64,000 bases of DNA from Nocardia crassostreae (GCF_001613405.1 NZ_BDCH01000011.1:186001-250000), one strand, 5' to 3'. Shown: positions 27,406 to 38,349, numbered from the stretch's first letter. Notes: generated from the letters alone by a model not told the origin. Program-made: numbers and translations.

Positions 27406-28227
27406 CTAATAATCGCTCGGGCTGAAGCCGTTGGAACCCAAGACCGCGATGGCGAAGATCACGCCGAGCACCAGGCAGACACCGCCCGCGATGGCGGCCC
27501 ATTTTCCGAGTGGTTCGCCCTTGCTGTTGCCGACGATGCCCAGCACGATGGCGGCGATGCCGAAGCCGGGCGGGCAGAAGAGCAGTGCGATTCCCGCGCA
27601 CACGAATCCGATGATGGAGAAGATCTGCGGACCCGTGCGCGGCGGCGCGCCATAGGGCTGCGCCGGATAGGCCTGGTACTGACCATAGGGCTGCTGACCA
27701 TAGGGCTGCTGACCGTAAGGCTGCTGCTCGTAGGGTTGCTGGCCGTAGGGCTGCCCATACGGTTGCTGCTCATACGGTTGATGGCCGTAGGGTTGCTGCC
27801 CGTACGGCTGTTGCTGGCCATAAGGCTGCTGCCCCGCGGGCGGCGGATCCGCCGGATAACCGGTGTGCGGCTGGCCGCCGGTGGCGTGCGGTGCGTTCGG
27901 ATCCCAATACGGGGCGGGCGGTGGCGGCGGATATCCGGCCTGCGATTCCGGCCCGCGCGGTTCGTAATGATCCGGTGGCGGATAGTCCCCCGGCGCGTGA
28001 TGGGCGTTCGGACCCCATGGCCGGTCGGTCGGCGGCGTATCGGTCGGCGGCGTATCGGTCGGCGGCGGGGTATCGGGCGACTGCGGCGCGGCCGCGCTCG
28101 GCGGCGGCGTGCTCGCATCCGGTGCGGAGGGGCCGTGCGCGACCCCGGGTTCCCCCGTCGCGGGCGTGTCGGCCTGCTTCTTCAGCGGGTCGGATCCGGG
28201 CTGCGGTTCGTTCGGCGGGGTGCTCAT
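27406..28227 (-). CDS. Pro-rich QPYG-repeat membrane protein (DUF4190-like C-terminus)
   Basis: A 273-residue protein. Residues 1-120 are Pro/Asp/Thr-rich and disordered, with the [10 protein letters not shown] repeats. About residues 130-195 consist of degenerate [13 protein letters not shown] units. The C-terminal 70 residues hold two hydrophobic helices ([30 protein letters not shown] and [21 protein letters not shown]), as in DUF4190-type proteins. The N-terminal repeats would be cytosolic. The start MSTPPNE is preferred because upstream codons belong to the acidic-protein gene. Such Pro/Gln/Tyr tails in actinobacteria often drive polar or septal localisation; the function here is unknown. 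Confidence 0.8.
   Translation of the reverse strand: MSTPPNEPQPGSDPLKKQADTPATGEPGVAHGPSAPDASTPPPSAAAPQSPDTPPPTDTPPTDTPPTDRPWGPNAHHAPGDYPPPDHYEPRGPESQAGYPPPPPAPYWDPNAPHATGGQPHTGYPADPPPAGQQPYGQQQPYGQQPYGHQPYEQQPYGQPYGQQPYEQQPYGQQPYGQQPYGQYQAYPAQPYGAPPRTGPQIFSIIGFVCAGIALLFCPPGFGIAAIVLGIVGNSKGEPLGKWAAIAGGVCLVLGVIFAIAVLGSNGFSPSDY
27650..27833 (-). repeat. in-frame QPYG-coding tandem repeat
   Basis: About twelve degenerate 12-15-bp units (CAGCAGCCCTACGG-like) encode the QQPYG/QPYE series in the Pro-rich protein. Units differ at third positions, so this is an old coding repeat, not a CRISPR or a simple-sequence tract. Confidence 0.8.
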
Positions 28228-28243
28228 GACGCCCTCCTCTGTG

Positions 28244-28567
28244 TCAGTCGCCGGGTTCGTCCACGATCTCCATGGCCGCGACCTCGGCGGGCCGATCATC
28301 CTCGGATTTGTACTCGTCACGCCGTCGGCGGCGGGTCCATTCCTGATCGAGTTCGGCTTCGATCCCCAGTCGCCCGGTGTCGTCGTTCTCCCGATTCCGG
28401 ATGACCAGGTCCTCGGGCGGATCGGCGATATAGCGCTCGTATTCGCGGATCTCATCGGCTTGATCGTCATCGCCGAGGTCGTAGTCGAGATCCTCGACGT
28501 GGTCGTCGTCGGCGTCGAAGACCTGATCCATCAGCTGGTCGTCGTCATCGCCGGGCCGGTCGTCCAT
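28244..28567 (-). CDS. acidic hypothetical protein
   Basis: A 107-residue protein rich in Asp and Glu ([20 protein letters not shown]) with an Arg-rich segment ([14 protein letters not shown]). It lies 16 bp upstream of the QPYG-repeat protein gene and has a GGAGAGG-like Shine-Dalgarno. Predicted to be cytosolic and mostly disordered. Frame and codon bias support it being real, but no family is recognised. Confidence 0.55.
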   Translation of the reverse strand: MDDRPGDDDDQLMDQVFDADDDHVEDLDYDLGDDDQADEIREYERYIADPPEDLVIRNRENDDTGRLGIEAELDQEWTRRRRRDEYKSEDDRPAEVAAMEIVDEPGD

Positions 28568-28642
28568 ACGGCACTGCCTCTCCGCGCTTCAGCGCACCTC
28601 GAGCAAACCACCGTTTACAGGGTTCAACGCTACCGCACGCGA

Positions 28643-28673
28643 AACGCCCCTTCCCGAGATGGGAAGGGGCGTT
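28643..28673. terminator. stem-loop terminator after prsA
   Basis: A perfect 13-bp stem, AACGCCCCTTCCC (28643-28655) and GGGAAGGGGCGTT (28661-28673), has a GAGAT loop. It lies just after the prsA stop (28718) on the minus strand and also just upstream of the acidic-protein gene, so it separates the two transcription units. Confidence 0.85.
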
Positions 28674-28717
28674 CCGGAAGCGGGGTTCGGGGTCGGTCCC
28701 CGAGCGGTGCGGCGTCC

Positions 28718-29698
28718 CTACGCGGAGCCGTTGAAAAGGCCGGTGACGGAACCGTTCTCGAACACCTCGCGGATGGTCTGCGCCAGCAGCGGCGCAATGG
28801 ACAGCACGGTCAGCGTCGGGAACTTCTTGGCCTCGTCGATGGGCAGCGTATCGGTGACCACGACCTCCTTGGCGCCGCAGGCGGCCAGCCGCTCGGAGGC
28901 CGGGGCGCTGAGGATGCCGTGCGTGGCGGCGATGACCACGTCACCCGCGCCCGCCTCCTTGAGCACCTTGACCGCACCCGCGATGGTGCCGCCGGTGTCG
29001 ATCATGTCGTCGATCAGGATGCAGGTGCGGCCCTCGACCTCACCGACCACGCGGTTGGCCACGATCTGGTTGGGCACCAGCGGATCCCGGGTCTTGTGGA
29101 TGAACGCCAGCGGCGCGTCGCCCAGATTGTTGGCCCACTTCTCGGCGACCTTCACGCGGCCCGCGTCCGGGGATACGACGGTGATGTTCTCGAGGGTGTA
29201 GTTGTTGCGAATGTGCTCGGCCAGCTGCACCTGCGCGTGCATGTGATCGACCGGGCCGTCGAAGAAGCCCTGGATCTGATCGGTGTGCAGGTCGACGGTG
29301 ATGATGCGGTCCACGCCGGCGGTCTTGAGCAGATCGGCGATGAGGCGAGCGGAGATGGGCTCGCGGCCGCGGTGCTTCTTGTCCTGGCGGGCGTAGGGGT
29401 AGAAGGGCAGCACCGAGGTGATGCGCTTGGCCGAACCGCGCTTGAGCGCGTCGATCATGATGAGGTGCTCCATGACCCACTGGTTCAGCGGGGCCGGGAA
29501 GCTCTGCAGCACGAAGGCGTCGGAGCCGCGGACCGATTCCTCGAACCGGACGAAGGTCTCGCCGTTCGCGAAATCGCGCGCGGTCTGCGGGGTGACGTGA
29601 ACATTGAGTTCCTTGGCCACCGCCTCGGCGAGCTCAGGATGAGCGCGTCCCGAGAACAGCATCAGATTCTTGTGGTTTTCGGTAGAGAACGCGGTCAC
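28718..29698 (-). CDS. prsA: ribose-phosphate pyrophosphokinase
   Basis: A 326-residue enzyme that makes PRPP from ribose-5-phosphate and ATP for purine, pyrimidine, histidine, tryptophan and arabinan precursor synthesis. It carries [30 protein letters not shown] (ATP flexible loop), [11 protein letters not shown] (catalytic/metal), and the PRPP signature [13 protein letters not shown]. The GTG start overlaps the glmU stop by four bases (GTGA), so it is translationally coupled. The glmU-prsA order is conserved in mycobacteria. Confidence 0.96.
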   Translation of the reverse strand: MTAFSTENHKNLMLFSGRAHPELAEAVAKELNVHVTPQTARDFANGETFVRFEESVRGSDAFVLQSFPAPLNQWVMEHLIMIDALKRGSAKRITSVLPFYPYARQDKKHRGREPISARLIADLLKTAGVDRIITVDLHTDQIQGFFDGPVDHMHAQVQLAEHIRNNYTLENITVVSPDAGRVKVAEKWANNLGDAPLAFIHKTRDPLVPNQIVANRVVGEVEGRTCILIDDMIDTGGTIAGAVKVLKEAGAGDVVIAATHGILSAPASERLAACGAKEVVVTDTLPIDEAKKFPTLTVLSIAPLLAQTIREVFENGSVTGLFNGSA

Positions 29699-31176
29699 TG
29701 ACGTTCGCCATCCTTTTGCTCGTCGGATATCTCAGTGGCCGTAATGGCCATTTCAGCTGCCTTTGCGGCATCGGTGCCGGGGCGATTGCGCTGCACCCAG
29801 CCTTCAATATTGCGCTGTGCTCCACCCGATACCGCAAGAGCTCCCGGGGGAACGTTTCTGCGCAGTACAGTACCCGCCGCCGTATACGCGCCGTCACCCA
29901 CGGTGACCGGTGCGACGAACATGGTGTCGCTGCCCGTTCGCACGTGCGAACCGACGACGGTGTGATGCTTTTTCACCCCGTCGTAGTTGACGAAGACGCT
30001 GGAAGCGCCGATGTTGCTGTGCTCGCCGATGGTGGCGTCACCGACATAGGTGAGGTGCGGGACCTTGGAGTGCGCGCCGATGGCGGCGTTCTTGGTCTCG
30101 ACGAAGGCGCCGAGCTTGCCGGAATCGCCGACCGAGGTGCCGGGGCGCAGATAGGTGAACGGGCCGACGTTCGCGCCGGGGCCGATGCTGGACTTCTCGC
30201 CGTGGGTGCGGATCACCCGGGCGCCCGCGCCGACCATGGTGTCGGTGAGCGTGGAATCCGGGCCGATCTCGGCGTCCTCGCCGATCACGGTGTCGCCCAA
30301 CAGCTGTACACCCGGCCGGATGATGGCGTCGCGGCCGATGACCACGGTGCCGTCGATCCAGGTGGTGGCCGGATCGACAATGGTGACGCCCGCGCGCATG
30401 TGCCGCTCCACGATGTAGCGGTTGAGCGTGCGGCCCGCGTCGGCCAGCTGTACCCGGTCGTTGACGCCGGTCACCTTGGCCGAGTCCAGCAGTCGCGCGC
30501 CGTGCACCGGATGCCCGGCCTCGCGGGCCAGCTTCAGCACATCGGTGAGGTAGAGCTCGTGGCGGGCATTGGCGGTATCGATGCGCGAGATCATGACCCG
30601 CAGCACGGCCGCGTCGAAGACGTAGACGCCGGAGTTGACCTCGTTGATGGCGGCCTGCGCGGGGGTGGCGTCGGCGTGCTCGACGATTTCGAGCACCCGG
30701 CCGTCGGCATCGCGCACGATGCGGCCGTAGCCGTTGGGATCCTCGGGTTCGAAGGTCAGCACGGTCACGGCGGAACCGTCGGAGTAGCTGCGGTGCTCGT
30801 CGAGCAGGGCATTGAGGGTGTGCCCGTCCAGCAGCGGCACATCGGCGTAGGTGACGAGCAGATCGCCGGTGAAGTCCGCGGGCACCGCGGTGAGCGCGCA
30901 CTGCACGGCGTGCCCGGTGCCGCGCTGTTCGTCCTGGACGGCGAGCACGATCTCGCGGTCGAGTTCCTTGGCCACCGCCCCGACGGAGGCCCCTACTTGT
31001 TCGCGGTCGTGTCCGACGACGGTGATGAGGTGCGTCGGGTCGATCTCGTTCGCCGCATGCAGCGCGTGCGCGAGCATGCTGCGGCCGGCCAGTGGGTGCA
31101 ACACCTTGGGGGTCTTGGACCGCATTCGGGTTCCGGCTCCGCCGGCGAGAACGACGACGGCGGTCTGCTGTGGCAT
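29695..31176 (-). CDS. glmU: bifunctional UDP-GlcNAc pyrophosphorylase / GlcN-1-P acetyltransferase
   Basis: A 493-residue enzyme making UDP-GlcNAc, the peptidoglycan precursor. The N-terminal uridyltransferase domain has [25 protein letters not shown] and [10 protein letters not shown]. The C-terminal left-handed beta-helix acetyltransferase has the hexapeptide repeats with [20 protein letters not shown], the [21 protein letters not shown] catalytic region and a charged tail. The start MPQQTAV with GAGGGAG upstream is preferred to the longer open frame, which adds an Arg-rich segment. It is the first gene of the glmU-prsA operon. Confidence 0.96.
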   Translation of the reverse strand: MPQQTAVVVLAGGAGTRMRSKTPKVLHPLAGRSMLAHALHAANEIDPTHLITVVGHDREQVGASVGAVAKELDREIVLAVQDEQRGTGHAVQCALTAVPADFTGDLLVTYADVPLLDGHTLNALLDEHRSYSDGSAVTVLTFEPEDPNGYGRIVRDADGRVLEIVEHADATPAQAAINEVNSGVYVFDAAVLRVMISRIDTANARHELYLTDVLKLAREAGHPVHGARLLDSAKVTGVNDRVQLADAGRTLNRYIVERHMRAGVTIVDPATTWIDGTVVIGRDAIIRPGVQLLGDTVIGEDAEIGPDSTLTDTMVGAGARVIRTHGEKSSIGPGANVGPFTYLRPGTSVGDSGKLGAFVETKNAAIGAHSKVPHLTYVGDATIGEHSNIGASSVFVNYDGVKKHHTVVGSHVRTGSDTMFVAPVTVGDGAYTAAGTVLRRNVPPGALAVSGGAQRNIEGWVQRNRPGTDAAKAAEMAITATEISDEQKDGERQ

Positions 31177-31284
31177 GGATCTCCCTCGGCTGCGCGTCAT
31201 CGTGCTGAGTTCTTCATTGTGCTGGGCCACAGTGGTGCTGGGTCAGCGATGTGCGGGGCCAACGATAGTGACCCTGCTCGCGAG

Positions 31285-31355
31285 CTCCGCCGCCAGGACT
31301 CGAACCTGGACTAACTGAACCAAAATCAGTGGTGCTGCCATTACACTACGGCGGA
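31285..31355 (-). tRNA. tRNA-Gln (UUG anticodon)
   Basis: A 71-nt cloverleaf including the discriminator G. The acceptor stem is TCCGCCG (31355-31349) with CGGCGGA; the anticodon stem ACTGA/TCAGT surrounds TTTTGGT with anticodon TTG; the T-arm CCAGG-TTCGAGT-CCTGG is canonical. CCA is not encoded. It lies between glmU and the tetR gene. Confidence 0.93.
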
Positions 31356-31620
31356 TTGACACCGGCGGACCGTACGGTTCGCCGCTCTCTATCAACGGCA
31401 TGCGCCCTAGATACTCGCACACGGGACGCCGATTTCGCGATTTTTGAAGTTCCCCGGCATCCGGAGGCGGCGACCGGCGGCTTCGCAACGCGACGAAAGC
31501 CCTGGCGCGCTCGACGCGGCGCGAAAAATCGCGTGAAGGCGGGAGAGTCTGGAAGAGTTGTAGGACGGGCGTACGGAATTGGGCGTCTCGAATGGCAGGG
31601 ACCTATGGGAGGCGGGAGCG

Positions 31621-32274
31621 ATGGCTTCGGGTGAAGCGAACCGGGTGTCGCGGCCGCGTATGACCGGGACGCAGCGCAGGCAGCAGTTGATCGAGATCGG
31701 CCGGGCGCTGTTCGCGGAGCGGGGGTACGACGCCACTTCCATAGAGGAGATCGCGCAGCGGGCGCAGGTGTCGAAACCCGTGGTGTACGAACACTTCGGC
31801 GGCAAGGAGGGTTTGTACGCCGTCGTGGTGGATCGGGAGATGTCCACACTGCTCGAGATGATCAGCGCCTCGCTCACCCAGAACCGCTCGCGGGTGCGCC
31901 TGGAGCAGGTGGCGCTGGCGTTGCTCACCTATATGGAGGAGCGCACCGACGGCTTCCGCATCCTCATGCGCGATCAGCCGGTCTCGGCGGCGGAGGGCAC
32001 GTACTCGTCTCTGCTCAACGAGGCCGTGAATCAGGTGGCGCACATCCTCGCCGGGGATTTCGAACGGCGGGGTTTCGATACGAGTCTTGCGGTCCTGTAC
32101 GCGCAAGCCCTGGTAGGCATGGTCGCCACGGCCGCCACCTGGTGGCTGGACGAGCGGTCCCCCTACAAGGAAGTGGTGGCCGCGCACCTGGTGAATTTGT
32201 GCTGGAACGGCCTCACCCATTTGGAAGCGGACCCCAAGCTGGCCTCGGAATGGCCCAGCGGCAAAGGGGTATAA
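31621..32274 (+). CDS. TetR-family regulator, Rv1019-like
   Basis: A 217-residue regulator. The HTH occupies about residues 15-65 (RQQLIEIGRALFAERGYDAT ... QRAQVSKPVVYEHFGGKEGL). The C-terminal domain has YMEERTDGFRILMRDQPVS and AATWWLDER, as in mycobacterial Rv1019-like proteins. The start at 31621 has GGGAGCG upstream. Gene order, tRNA-Gln upstream and mfd downstream, matches the mycobacterial locus. In mycobacteria this regulator is autoregulated and linked to the mfd/mazG operon; the effector is not known. No clear palindrome is seen upstream. Confidence 0.85.
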   Translation: MASGEANRVSRPRMTGTQRRQQLIEIGRALFAERGYDATSIEEIAQRAQVSKPVVYEHFGGKEGLYAVVVDREMSTLLEMISASLTQNRSRVRLEQVALALLTYMEERTDGFRILMRDQPVSAAEGTYSSLLNEAVNQVAHILAGDFERRGFDTSLAVLYAQALVGMVATAATWWLDERSPYKEVVAAHLVNLCWNGLTHLEADPKLASEWPSGKGV

Positions 32275-32426
32275 GACCTAACGGTCTGAAACTTTTCCGC
32301 GCCACGGCGGAACTGGACAGTTAACCAGCGAATTGCGAAGGAGGACGGGTCGAATGCTCGAATCGGCTGGCATCCGGCAGCCGGGTGGTACGGTTCACCC
32401 ATCCTTCGAGTGCTGTTCGAACTGTG

Positions 32427-32462
32427 ATGTCGGTCAACTTCGGGATGTCGGTCTACTTCAGG
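32427..32462 (+). repeat. tandem 18-bp direct repeat upstream of the interrupted tetR
   Basis: ATGTCGGTCAACTTCGGG (32427-32444) is followed directly by ATGTCGGTCTACTTCAGG (32445-32462), with 16 of 18 bases identical. It sits about 30 bp before the start of the gamma-butyrolactone-receptor-like gene and could be a regulatory site. Confidence 0.7.
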
Positions 32463-32490
32463 ATGGCTGGTTTGATGACAGGCGGATCTG

Positions 32491-33138
32491 ATGGCTAGGC
32501 AAGCGCGTGCGGAGATCACTCGCGATTCCGTGCTCGCGGGCGCGGCCGATGTCTTTCTGCGACTGGGCTATGCGAATGCGAGCCTGTCCGAGATCATCGC
32601 ACAATCGAATGTGACCAAGGGCGCCTTGTACTTTCACTTCGGGTCCAAGGAAGAACTAGCCCGGGCCGTGGTCGACCAAGGCAACGAGCGCCTGGTAGGA
32701 GCCTGCCAGGGCTTCTTCGACCCGCGCGTCCCCGCCCTGGAAGCCTGCATCGGGATCACCTACGTGGTCGCGGATCTGACCATGAACGACCCCATGGTCG
32801 GCGCCATGCCCAAGCTGACCCACCAGATCGGCGACTACCGCGGCGCCCAAGGCGACAACATTGCCAAGACCTGGGGCGAGACCCACCGTTTGCTCGCCGA
32901 GCGCGCCATAGCGCAGGGCGACCTGAAGCCGGACCTGGATCCGGAGACGATCGGGCTGCTGCTGTAGGAGATGACAACCGGCGTGCACATCGTCGCCGTC
33001 AGCACCGAGTCCATCGATCAGATGGCCACCCGGATGGAGCGGGCCTGGTATTTCCTGCTGCCGTCGATCGTGCTGGATGAGAAGGTCGCGTACTTCCGGG
33101 AATTCGCGGCTCGCCGTTTGCGACGGTACGTGCAGTAA
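32491..33138 (+). pseudogene. gamma-butyrolactone receptor-like TetR (ScbR/ArpA type), interrupted by in-frame TAG
   Basis: A 216-codon frame. Codons 1-158 start MARQARAEITRDSVLAGAADVFLRLGYANASLSEIIAQSNVTKGALYFHFGSKEELARAVVD, the typical N-terminal HTH of autoregulator receptors. TAG at 32965-32967 (codon 159) interrupts it. The same frame continues 56 more codons (EMTTGVHIVAVSTESIDQMAT ... YFREFAARRLRRYVQ) to TAA at 33136-33138, completing a normal TetR_C domain. Without the tail the ligand domain lacks its last helices and dimer contacts would be affected. It might survive as a DNA-binding fragment, or the TAG may be a base error. Codon bias is normal on both sides, so any mutation is recent. 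Confidence 0.8.
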
Positions 33139-33234
33139 AGCCCGGCAGGTGGTGGTGGCGGATGGTGTCCGAGCCGACTTATAGACTCGGATGGCCGTCC
33201 TGAATCGCTGATCTGCGCCGAGGAGTCTTGCCTC

Positions 33235-36200
33235 ATGTCGACCAATCGCCCACCTCTGGCTGGCCTCGCGGCGGTGGCCGGGGCCGACACCGCTTTGCAG
33301 CAGGTCAAGGGTCTGATCGGGCGAAGTTCGGCGATGCTGGTGGCGCCCTCGGCGGTGCGGCCGTTCGTAGCGGCGACCATTGCCGGAGAGAAGCCGCTCG
33401 TGGTCGTGACCGCCACCGGCCGCGAGGCCGATGACCTGACGGTCGAGCTCACCGAGATTCTCGGTGACAGCGTCGCGCTGTTCCCGTCCTGGGAGACGCT
33501 GCCGCACGAGCGTCTGTCCCCGGGCGCGGACACCGTGGGCAAGCGGTTGCAGGTCATGCGGCGACTCGCGCATCCCGGCGACTCGGTCTACCCCGAGCCG
33601 CTGCGCGTGGTCGTCACCACCGTCCGCTCCCTCATGCAGCCCATGGCGCACGGCCTCGGCGATATCGAGCCCATCGTCCTGCGCGTGGGCGCCGAGTTCG
33701 ATTTCGACGAATTGCTCACCCGCCTGGTGGAATTCGCCTACGAACGCGTCGACATGGTCGGCAAGCGCGGTGAGTTCGCCGTCCGCGGCGGCATTCTCGA
33801 CCTGTTCCCCTCCACGGCGGATCACCCCGTGCGCGTGGAGTTCTGGGGCGATGAGATCAGCGAGCTGCGCGCCTTCTCCATTGCCGATCAGCGCTCCATC
33901 CACGATGTCCCGATCGAGGTCGCCGTCGCGCAGCCGTGCCGGGAACTGCTGCTGACCACCGAACTTCGCGAGCGCGCCACGCAGGTGGCCGCCGAGAATC
34001 CCGCCGACGCCGCCCTGGTCGAGATGCTGGAGAAGATCTCCCAGGGCATCCCGGTGGAGGGCATGGAGGCGCTGCTACCGGTCCTCCAGCCCGGCGAGCT
34101 ACAACTGCTCGTCGACGCCCTGCCCGCGGAAACCCATGTGCTGCTGTGCGATCCGGAGAAGATCCGCACCCGCGCCGCCGACCTCGTGCGCACCGGCCAG
34201 GAATTCCTGGAGGCATCCTGGACCGCAGCCTCCTTCGGCGGCGCCGCCCCGCTCGGCGCGCACGGACTGGATCTGGCCGCCTCGTCCTACCGCGGCCTGG
34301 ATGTCGTGCACGCCGACGCCGACCGCCGCGGCCTGCCCTGGTGGACCCTGAGCCCGCTGGCCGCCGACGATCCGAACGAGATCGCCCGGCCCGTCCTCTC
34401 GGCCCCGTCCGCGCGCGGCTCCGAGGAACTGGTCGCCACCATCTTCGCGTCCCTGCGCGCCCACGTCTCCACCGGCGGCCGCGCCGTCATCGTGGTCGCC
34501 GGACACGGTACGGCGCAACGCATTCTGGAACGCCTCGCCGATGCCGAGGTGCCCGCCGCGACCCTGGACCCGGGTGCGGAACCGGTGCGCGGCCTCGTCG
34601 GCGTGCTGTGCGGTTCATTGCACGACGGCGTGGTCTTCGACGACGCCAAGCTCGTGGTGATCGCCGAATCCGATCTCACCGGCAACCGCGTCACCGCCTC
34701 CGCCGAGGGCAAGAAGCTGGCCGCCCGGCGGCGCAATCAGGTCGATCCGCTGGCTCTGAGCGCCGGGGATATGGTCGTACACGATCAGCACGGCATCGGC
34801 CGCTTCGTGGAGATGATCGAACGCACCGTCGGCGGCGCCCGACGCGAATACCTCGTCATCGAGTACGCGCCCAGTAAGCGCGGCCAGCCGGGCGACCGGC
34901 TCTTCGTCCCCATGGACTCCCTCGACCAGCTCTCCCGCTATGTCGGCGGCGAGATGCCGAGCCTGTCCAAGCTCGGCGGCTCCGACTGGCAGAACACCAA
35001 ACGCAAGGCCCGCAAGGCTGTTCGCGAGATTGCCACCGAACTGGTGCAGCTCTACGCCGCCCGCCAGGCCGCCCCGGGCCACGCCTTCGGCCCGGACACG
35101 CCGTGGCAGCAGGAGATGGAGGACGCCTTCGCGTTCACCGAGACCATGGACCAGCTCACCGCCATTGCCGAGGTGAAATCGGATATGGAGAAGGCGGTCC
35201 CGATGGACCGCGTGGTCTGCGGTGATGTCGGCTACGGCAAGACCGAGATCGCGGTGCGCGCCGCCTTCAAGGCGGTGCAGGACGGTAAACAGGTCGCCGT
35301 GCTGGTGCCCACAACCCTGCTGGCGCAACAGCATCTGCAGACCTTCACCGAGCGCATGGCCGGTTTCCCGGTGGCGGTGAAGGGCCTGTCCCGCTTCACC
35401 GATCCCGCCGAATCCCGCGAGATCATCGACGGTATGGCCGCCGGTGAGGTGGATATCGTGGTCGGCACCCACCGGCTCATCCAGACCGGCGTGCGCTGGA
35501 AGGATCTGGGCCTGGTCGTCATCGACGAGGAGCAGCGCTTCGGCGTCGAGCACAAGGAGCACATCAAGGCGCTGCGCACCCATGTGGACGTGCTCACCAT
35601 GTCCGCCACCCCGATTCCGCGCACCCTGGAGATGAGCCTGGCGGGCATTCGCGAGATGTCGACCATCCTCACCCCGCCCGAGGAACGCCATCCGGTCCTC
35701 ACCTATGTCGGCGCCTACAACGACAAACAGGTCGCCGCCGCCATCCGCCGCGAGCTGCTGCGCGACGGCCAGGTGTTCTACGTGCACAATCGGGTGTCCT
35801 CGATCGACAAGGCCGCCAAGCGGATTCGCGATCTGGTGCCGGAGGCGCGGGTCGCCATCGCACACGGGCAGATGAACGAGGACACCCTCGAGAAGACCGT
35901 GCAGGGCTTCTGGGAGCGGGAATTCGACGTGCTGGTCTGCACCACCATTATCGAAACCGGTTTGGACATCTCCAATGCCAATACCCTGATCGTGGAACGC
36001 GCCGACGCCCTGGGCCTTTCGCAGCTGCACCAGTTGCGTGGCCGCGTCGGCCGCAGCTGCGAGCGCGGGTACGCCTACTTCCTGTACCCGCCGGAGAAGC
36101 CGCTCACCGAGACCGCCTACGACCGGCTCGCCACGATTTCGCAGAACTCGGATCTGGGCGCGGGCATGGCGGTTGCCATGAAGGACCTGGAGATTCGCGG

Positions 36201-36852
36201 CGCGGGCAATGTGCTCGGCGCGGAGCAGTCCGGTCACGTGGCGGGCGTCGGCTTCGATCTCTATGTGCGCCTGGTGGGGGAGGCGGTGGAGGCCTACCGC
36301 GCCGCCGCCGACGGTCGCCCCATCACGGTGGACGAGGAGGTCAAGGAGGTCCGCATCGATCTGCCGGTCGACGCGCACATCCCGCCCGACTACATCGCCT
36401 CCGATCGCCTGCGCCTGGAGGGCTACCGCAAACTGGCCGCCGCCCAGGACGATTCGGCCCTGGCCGCCGTGGTCGAGGAGCTCGTCGACCGGTACGGCCC
36501 GCTGCCCGTGGAGGTCGGCCGCCTGGTCTCGGTGGCCAAACTGCGCCTGCTGGCCCGCGAGTACGGCATTGTCGAAATCGGCGTCACCGGCACCACGCTC
36601 AAGGTGTCGCCGCTGCAACTGCCGGACTCGAAACAGTTGCGGCTCAAGCGGCTCTACCCGAACGCCACCTATCGCGCCGCCACCGGCATCGTGCAATTGC
36701 CGCTGCCGCGCGTGGAGGACAGCGTCGGCGCGGCCCGCGTGCGCGATGTCCAGGTGCTGCAGTTCGTGGCCGATCTGCTGCTCGCCCTGGACGGCAAGGC
36801 CCCGGGCGCGGTGGACGTGCGCGTCTCGACCGAGGCCGCGGCCGCTCGATGA
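33235..36852 (+). CDS. mfd: transcription-repair coupling factor Mfd
   Basis: A 1205-residue SF2 translocase that removes RNA polymerase stalled at lesions and recruits UvrA. The N-terminal UvrB-like module (residues ~1-480) is followed by the RNA-polymerase interaction domain ([17 protein letters not shown] ..., ~505-590), the RecG-like motor ([11 protein letters not shown] near 663; DEEQ near 763; [20 protein letters not shown]) and the C-terminal TRCF domain. The length is near the actinobacterial norm. The ATG at 33235 follows a weak GAGGAG site. The mazG start overlaps the stop (ATGA). Confidence 0.96.
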   Translation: MSTNRPPLAGLAAVAGADTALQQVKGLIGRSSAMLVAPSAVRPFVAATIAGEKPLVVVTATGREADDLTVELTEILGDSVALFPSWETLPHERLSPGADTVGKRLQVMRRLAHPGDSVYPEPLRVVVTTVRSLMQPMAHGLGDIEPIVLRVGAEFDFDELLTRLVEFAYERVDMVGKRGEFAVRGGILDLFPSTADHPVRVEFWGDEISELRAFSIADQRSIHDVPIEVAVAQPCRELLLTTELRERATQVAAENPADAALVEMLEKISQGIPVEGMEALLPVLQPGELQLLVDALPAETHVLLCDPEKIRTRAADLVRTGQEFLEASWTAASFGGAAPLGAHGLDLAASSYRGLDVVHADADRRGLPWWTLSPLAADDPNEIARPVLSAPSARGSEELVATIFASLRAHVSTGGRAVIVVAGHGTAQRILERLADAEVPAATLDPGAEPVRGLVGVLCGSLHDGVVFDDAKLVVIAESDLTGNRVTASAEGKKLAARRRNQVDPLALSAGDMVVHDQHGIGRFVEMIERTVGGARREYLVIEYAPSKRGQPGDRLFVPMDSLDQLSRYVGGEMPSLSKLGGSDWQNTKRKARKAVREIATELVQLYAARQAAPGHAFGPDTPWQQEMEDAFAFTETMDQLTAIAEVKSDMEKAVPMDRVVCGDVGYGKTEIAVRAAFKAVQDGKQVAVLVPTTLLAQQHLQTFTERMAGFPVAVKGLSRFTDPAESREIIDGMAAGEVDIVVGTHRLIQTGVRWKDLGLVVIDEEQRFGVEHKEHIKALRTHVDVLTMSATPIPRTLEMSLAGIREMSTILTPPEERHPVLTYVGAYNDKQVAAAIRRELLRDGQVFYVHNRVSSIDKAAKRIRDLVPEARVAIAHGQMNEDTLEKTVQGFWEREFDVLVCTTIIETGLDISNANTLIVERADALGLSQLHQLRGRVGRSCERGYAYFLYPPEKPLTETAYDRLATISQNSDLGAGMAVAMKDLEIRGAGNVLGAEQSGHVAGVGFDLYVRLVGEAVEAYRAAADGRPITVDEEVKEVRIDLPVDAHIPPDYIASDRLRLEGYRKLAAAQDDSALAAVVEELVDRYGPLPVEVGRLVSVAKLRLLAREYGIVEIGVTGTTLKVSPLQLPDSKQLRLKRLYPNATYRAATGIVQLPLPRVEDSVGAARVRDVQVLQFVADLLLALDGKAPGAVDVRVSTEAAAAR

Positions 36853-37547
36853 GCGCACCCGACGCCGATACCGCGTTGCTCACCGAGGCTCTCGCCGAGG
36901 CGGTCGACGTCATGGACCGGTTGTGGAATTTCGGCGGCTGGGAGGTTACCCAGACCCACGATTCGCTGCGCCCGTACCTGCTCGAGGAGACCTACGAACT
37001 GCTCGACGCCATTCAGGCCGGTGATGCCGAGACCATCAAGGAGGAGCTCGGCGATCTGCTGCTGCAGGTGCTGTTCCACTCCCGGATCGCCGAGGCCGCA
37101 GGCGAATTCACCGTGGTCGAGGTGGCGGCCGCGCTGGTCGTCAAGCTGACCCACCGCAGCCCGCACCTGCTCGACGCCGCCTTCGGCGCGGACACCGATA
37201 TCGAGGCCAAGATCGCCGCCCAGGAACGCGCCTGGGAGGAACGCAAGACCACCGAGAAATCCCGCCGCTCCTGCCTGGACGGCATTGCCATGGCCCAGCC
37301 CGCGCTGGCGCTGGCGGAGAAGGTCCGCTCCCGCAGCACCAAGGCCGGACTGCCGGAGGACCTGATTCCGTCGCAGCTCCGCCTGGTCGAACTGGGCGGC
37401 CCGGACAGCGCCGAGGAACGGCTGCGCAAGGCGACCCTGGATTTCGCCGCCGCCATTCGCGCCGCCGAGGATGCCGCCGAAGCCGATCGAGGGGACCGCC
37501 GCCCGCTCTCGGCAACGGATTGGCGGCAGTATTGGCCGCCGGTATAA
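36849..37547 (+). CDS. mazG: nucleoside triphosphate pyrophosphohydrolase MazG
   Basis: A 232-residue all-alpha NTP pyrophosphatase that clears non-canonical or oxidised nucleotides. It contains the metal-binding ExxE motif ([12 protein letters not shown]) and the ExxD motif ([13 protein letters not shown]), and then the [10 protein letters not shown] and [11 protein letters not shown] tail. It is shorter than the ~325-residue M. tuberculosis MazG and lacks its N-terminal extension, i.e. a single active domain plus a C-terminal tail. It overlaps mfd by four bases. The DNA repair link with mfd is conserved context. Confidence 0.92.
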   Translation: MSAPDADTALLTEALAEAVDVMDRLWNFGGWEVTQTHDSLRPYLLEETYELLDAIQAGDAETIKEELGDLLLQVLFHSRIAEAAGEFTVVEVAAALVVKLTHRSPHLLDAAFGADTDIEAKIAAQERAWEERKTTEKSRRSCLDGIAMAQPALALAEKVRSRSTKAGLPEDLIPSQLRLVELGGPDSAEERLRKATLDFAAAIRAAEDAAEADRGDRRPLSATDWRQYWPPV

Positions 37548-37611
37548 CGCCGGGCGAGCCTTCCCCGTAGCCCGCTATGCTTCAGCTGTTTTCGCGTTCA
37601 GAGGAGGACCA

Positions 37612-38313
37612 ATGCGGGGGCGTGGGATTGCCGGGGTCGTGGCGCTGCTGTTCCTGGTGACCGGCTGCGGAAAAGTGGTGAGCGGGTCGGCCATGCCGGA
37701 TCCGGTGGTGGCCAAGATGCCGCGGCTCACGCCGGACAAGATCGCCGATGTCATGCTCACCCCGGACGAGCTCGGCAAGGTGGTGGCGGCGACCGGGCTG
37801 AAACTCCAGTTCGAGAACACGGTGCCGACCGCCCCGAACTACACCTATCAGCCGTCGCACTGCGCCCCCATGCTCTACACGGGCAACTCCGACACCTACG
37901 GCGACAAGTGGACCGGCTACCGCCTGCGCTCGCTGCAGGAGGGCGCGGAGGAATACGACCACGCCATCTATCAGACCGTCACGACCTTCAAGAACTTCGT
38001 GGTCGCCGAGGATCTGGTGGGCGAATACCGCGAGGTCCTGTCCAAGTGCAAGGACACCGACGTCAAGACCACCCCCAAGGACCCCAAGGAACAGCCCAGC
38101 ACGCTGCGGGTGACCGAGGTCCCGCACAATTCCGATCCGTCGGCCATCTCGGTGGACTGGACCGTCTCCTCCAGCGGCACCACCTGGGTCTGCTCGGACA
38201 CCATCCGCACCCAGGGCAATGTGGTCATCGAGGTCTCGAGCTGCGCCTACGCGGACTCCCGCACCTCGGCCGTGGTCGCCGACCGCATTGCCACCAAGAT
38301 CCGTGGGCTCTGA
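37612..38313 (+). CDS. lipoprotein with PknH-like sensor domain
   Basis: A 233-residue lipoprotein. The signal peptide is short and ends in the lipobox LVTGC (Cys19). The mature part has the PknH sensor-like features: LTPDELGKVVAATGL, then paired Cys in SHCAPMLY, LSKCKDTD, TTWVCSDT and EVSSCAYADS, which suggest disulphides. GAGGAGGACCA precedes the ATG. In M. tuberculosis the lipoproteins of this domain (e.g. LppH, LpqQ/A) lie outside the membrane; the ligand is unknown. It ends in a stem-loop shared with the converging terD gene. Confidence 0.82.
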   Translation: MRGRGIAGVVALLFLVTGCGKVVSGSAMPDPVVAKMPRLTPDKIADVMLTPDELGKVVAATGLKLQFENTVPTAPNYTYQPSHCAPMLYTGNSDTYGDKWTGYRLRSLQEGAEEYDHAIYQTVTTFKNFVVAEDLVGEYREVLSKCKDTDVKTTPKDPKEQPSTLRVTEVPHNSDPSAISVDWTVSSSGTTWVCSDTIRTQGNVVIEVSSCAYADSRTSAVVADRIATKIRGL

Positions 38314-38340
38314 TCCGCACCGGCGGAGCAGAGCCCACGG
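38301..38340. terminator. bidirectional terminator between lipoprotein gene and terD
   Basis: CCGTGGGCTCTG (38301-38312) pairs with CAGAGCCCACGG (38329-38340), and the inner TCCGC/GCGGA pair extends the stem, leaving a 4-nt loop. The left arm overlaps the lipoprotein stop codon. It separates convergent genes. Confidence 0.8.
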
Positions 38341-38349
38341 GCATCATCT

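Noticed and set aside
27650-27833. CRISPR-like array
   Set aside because: The repeats are in-frame QPYG codons inside a membrane protein gene, with no regular spacers.
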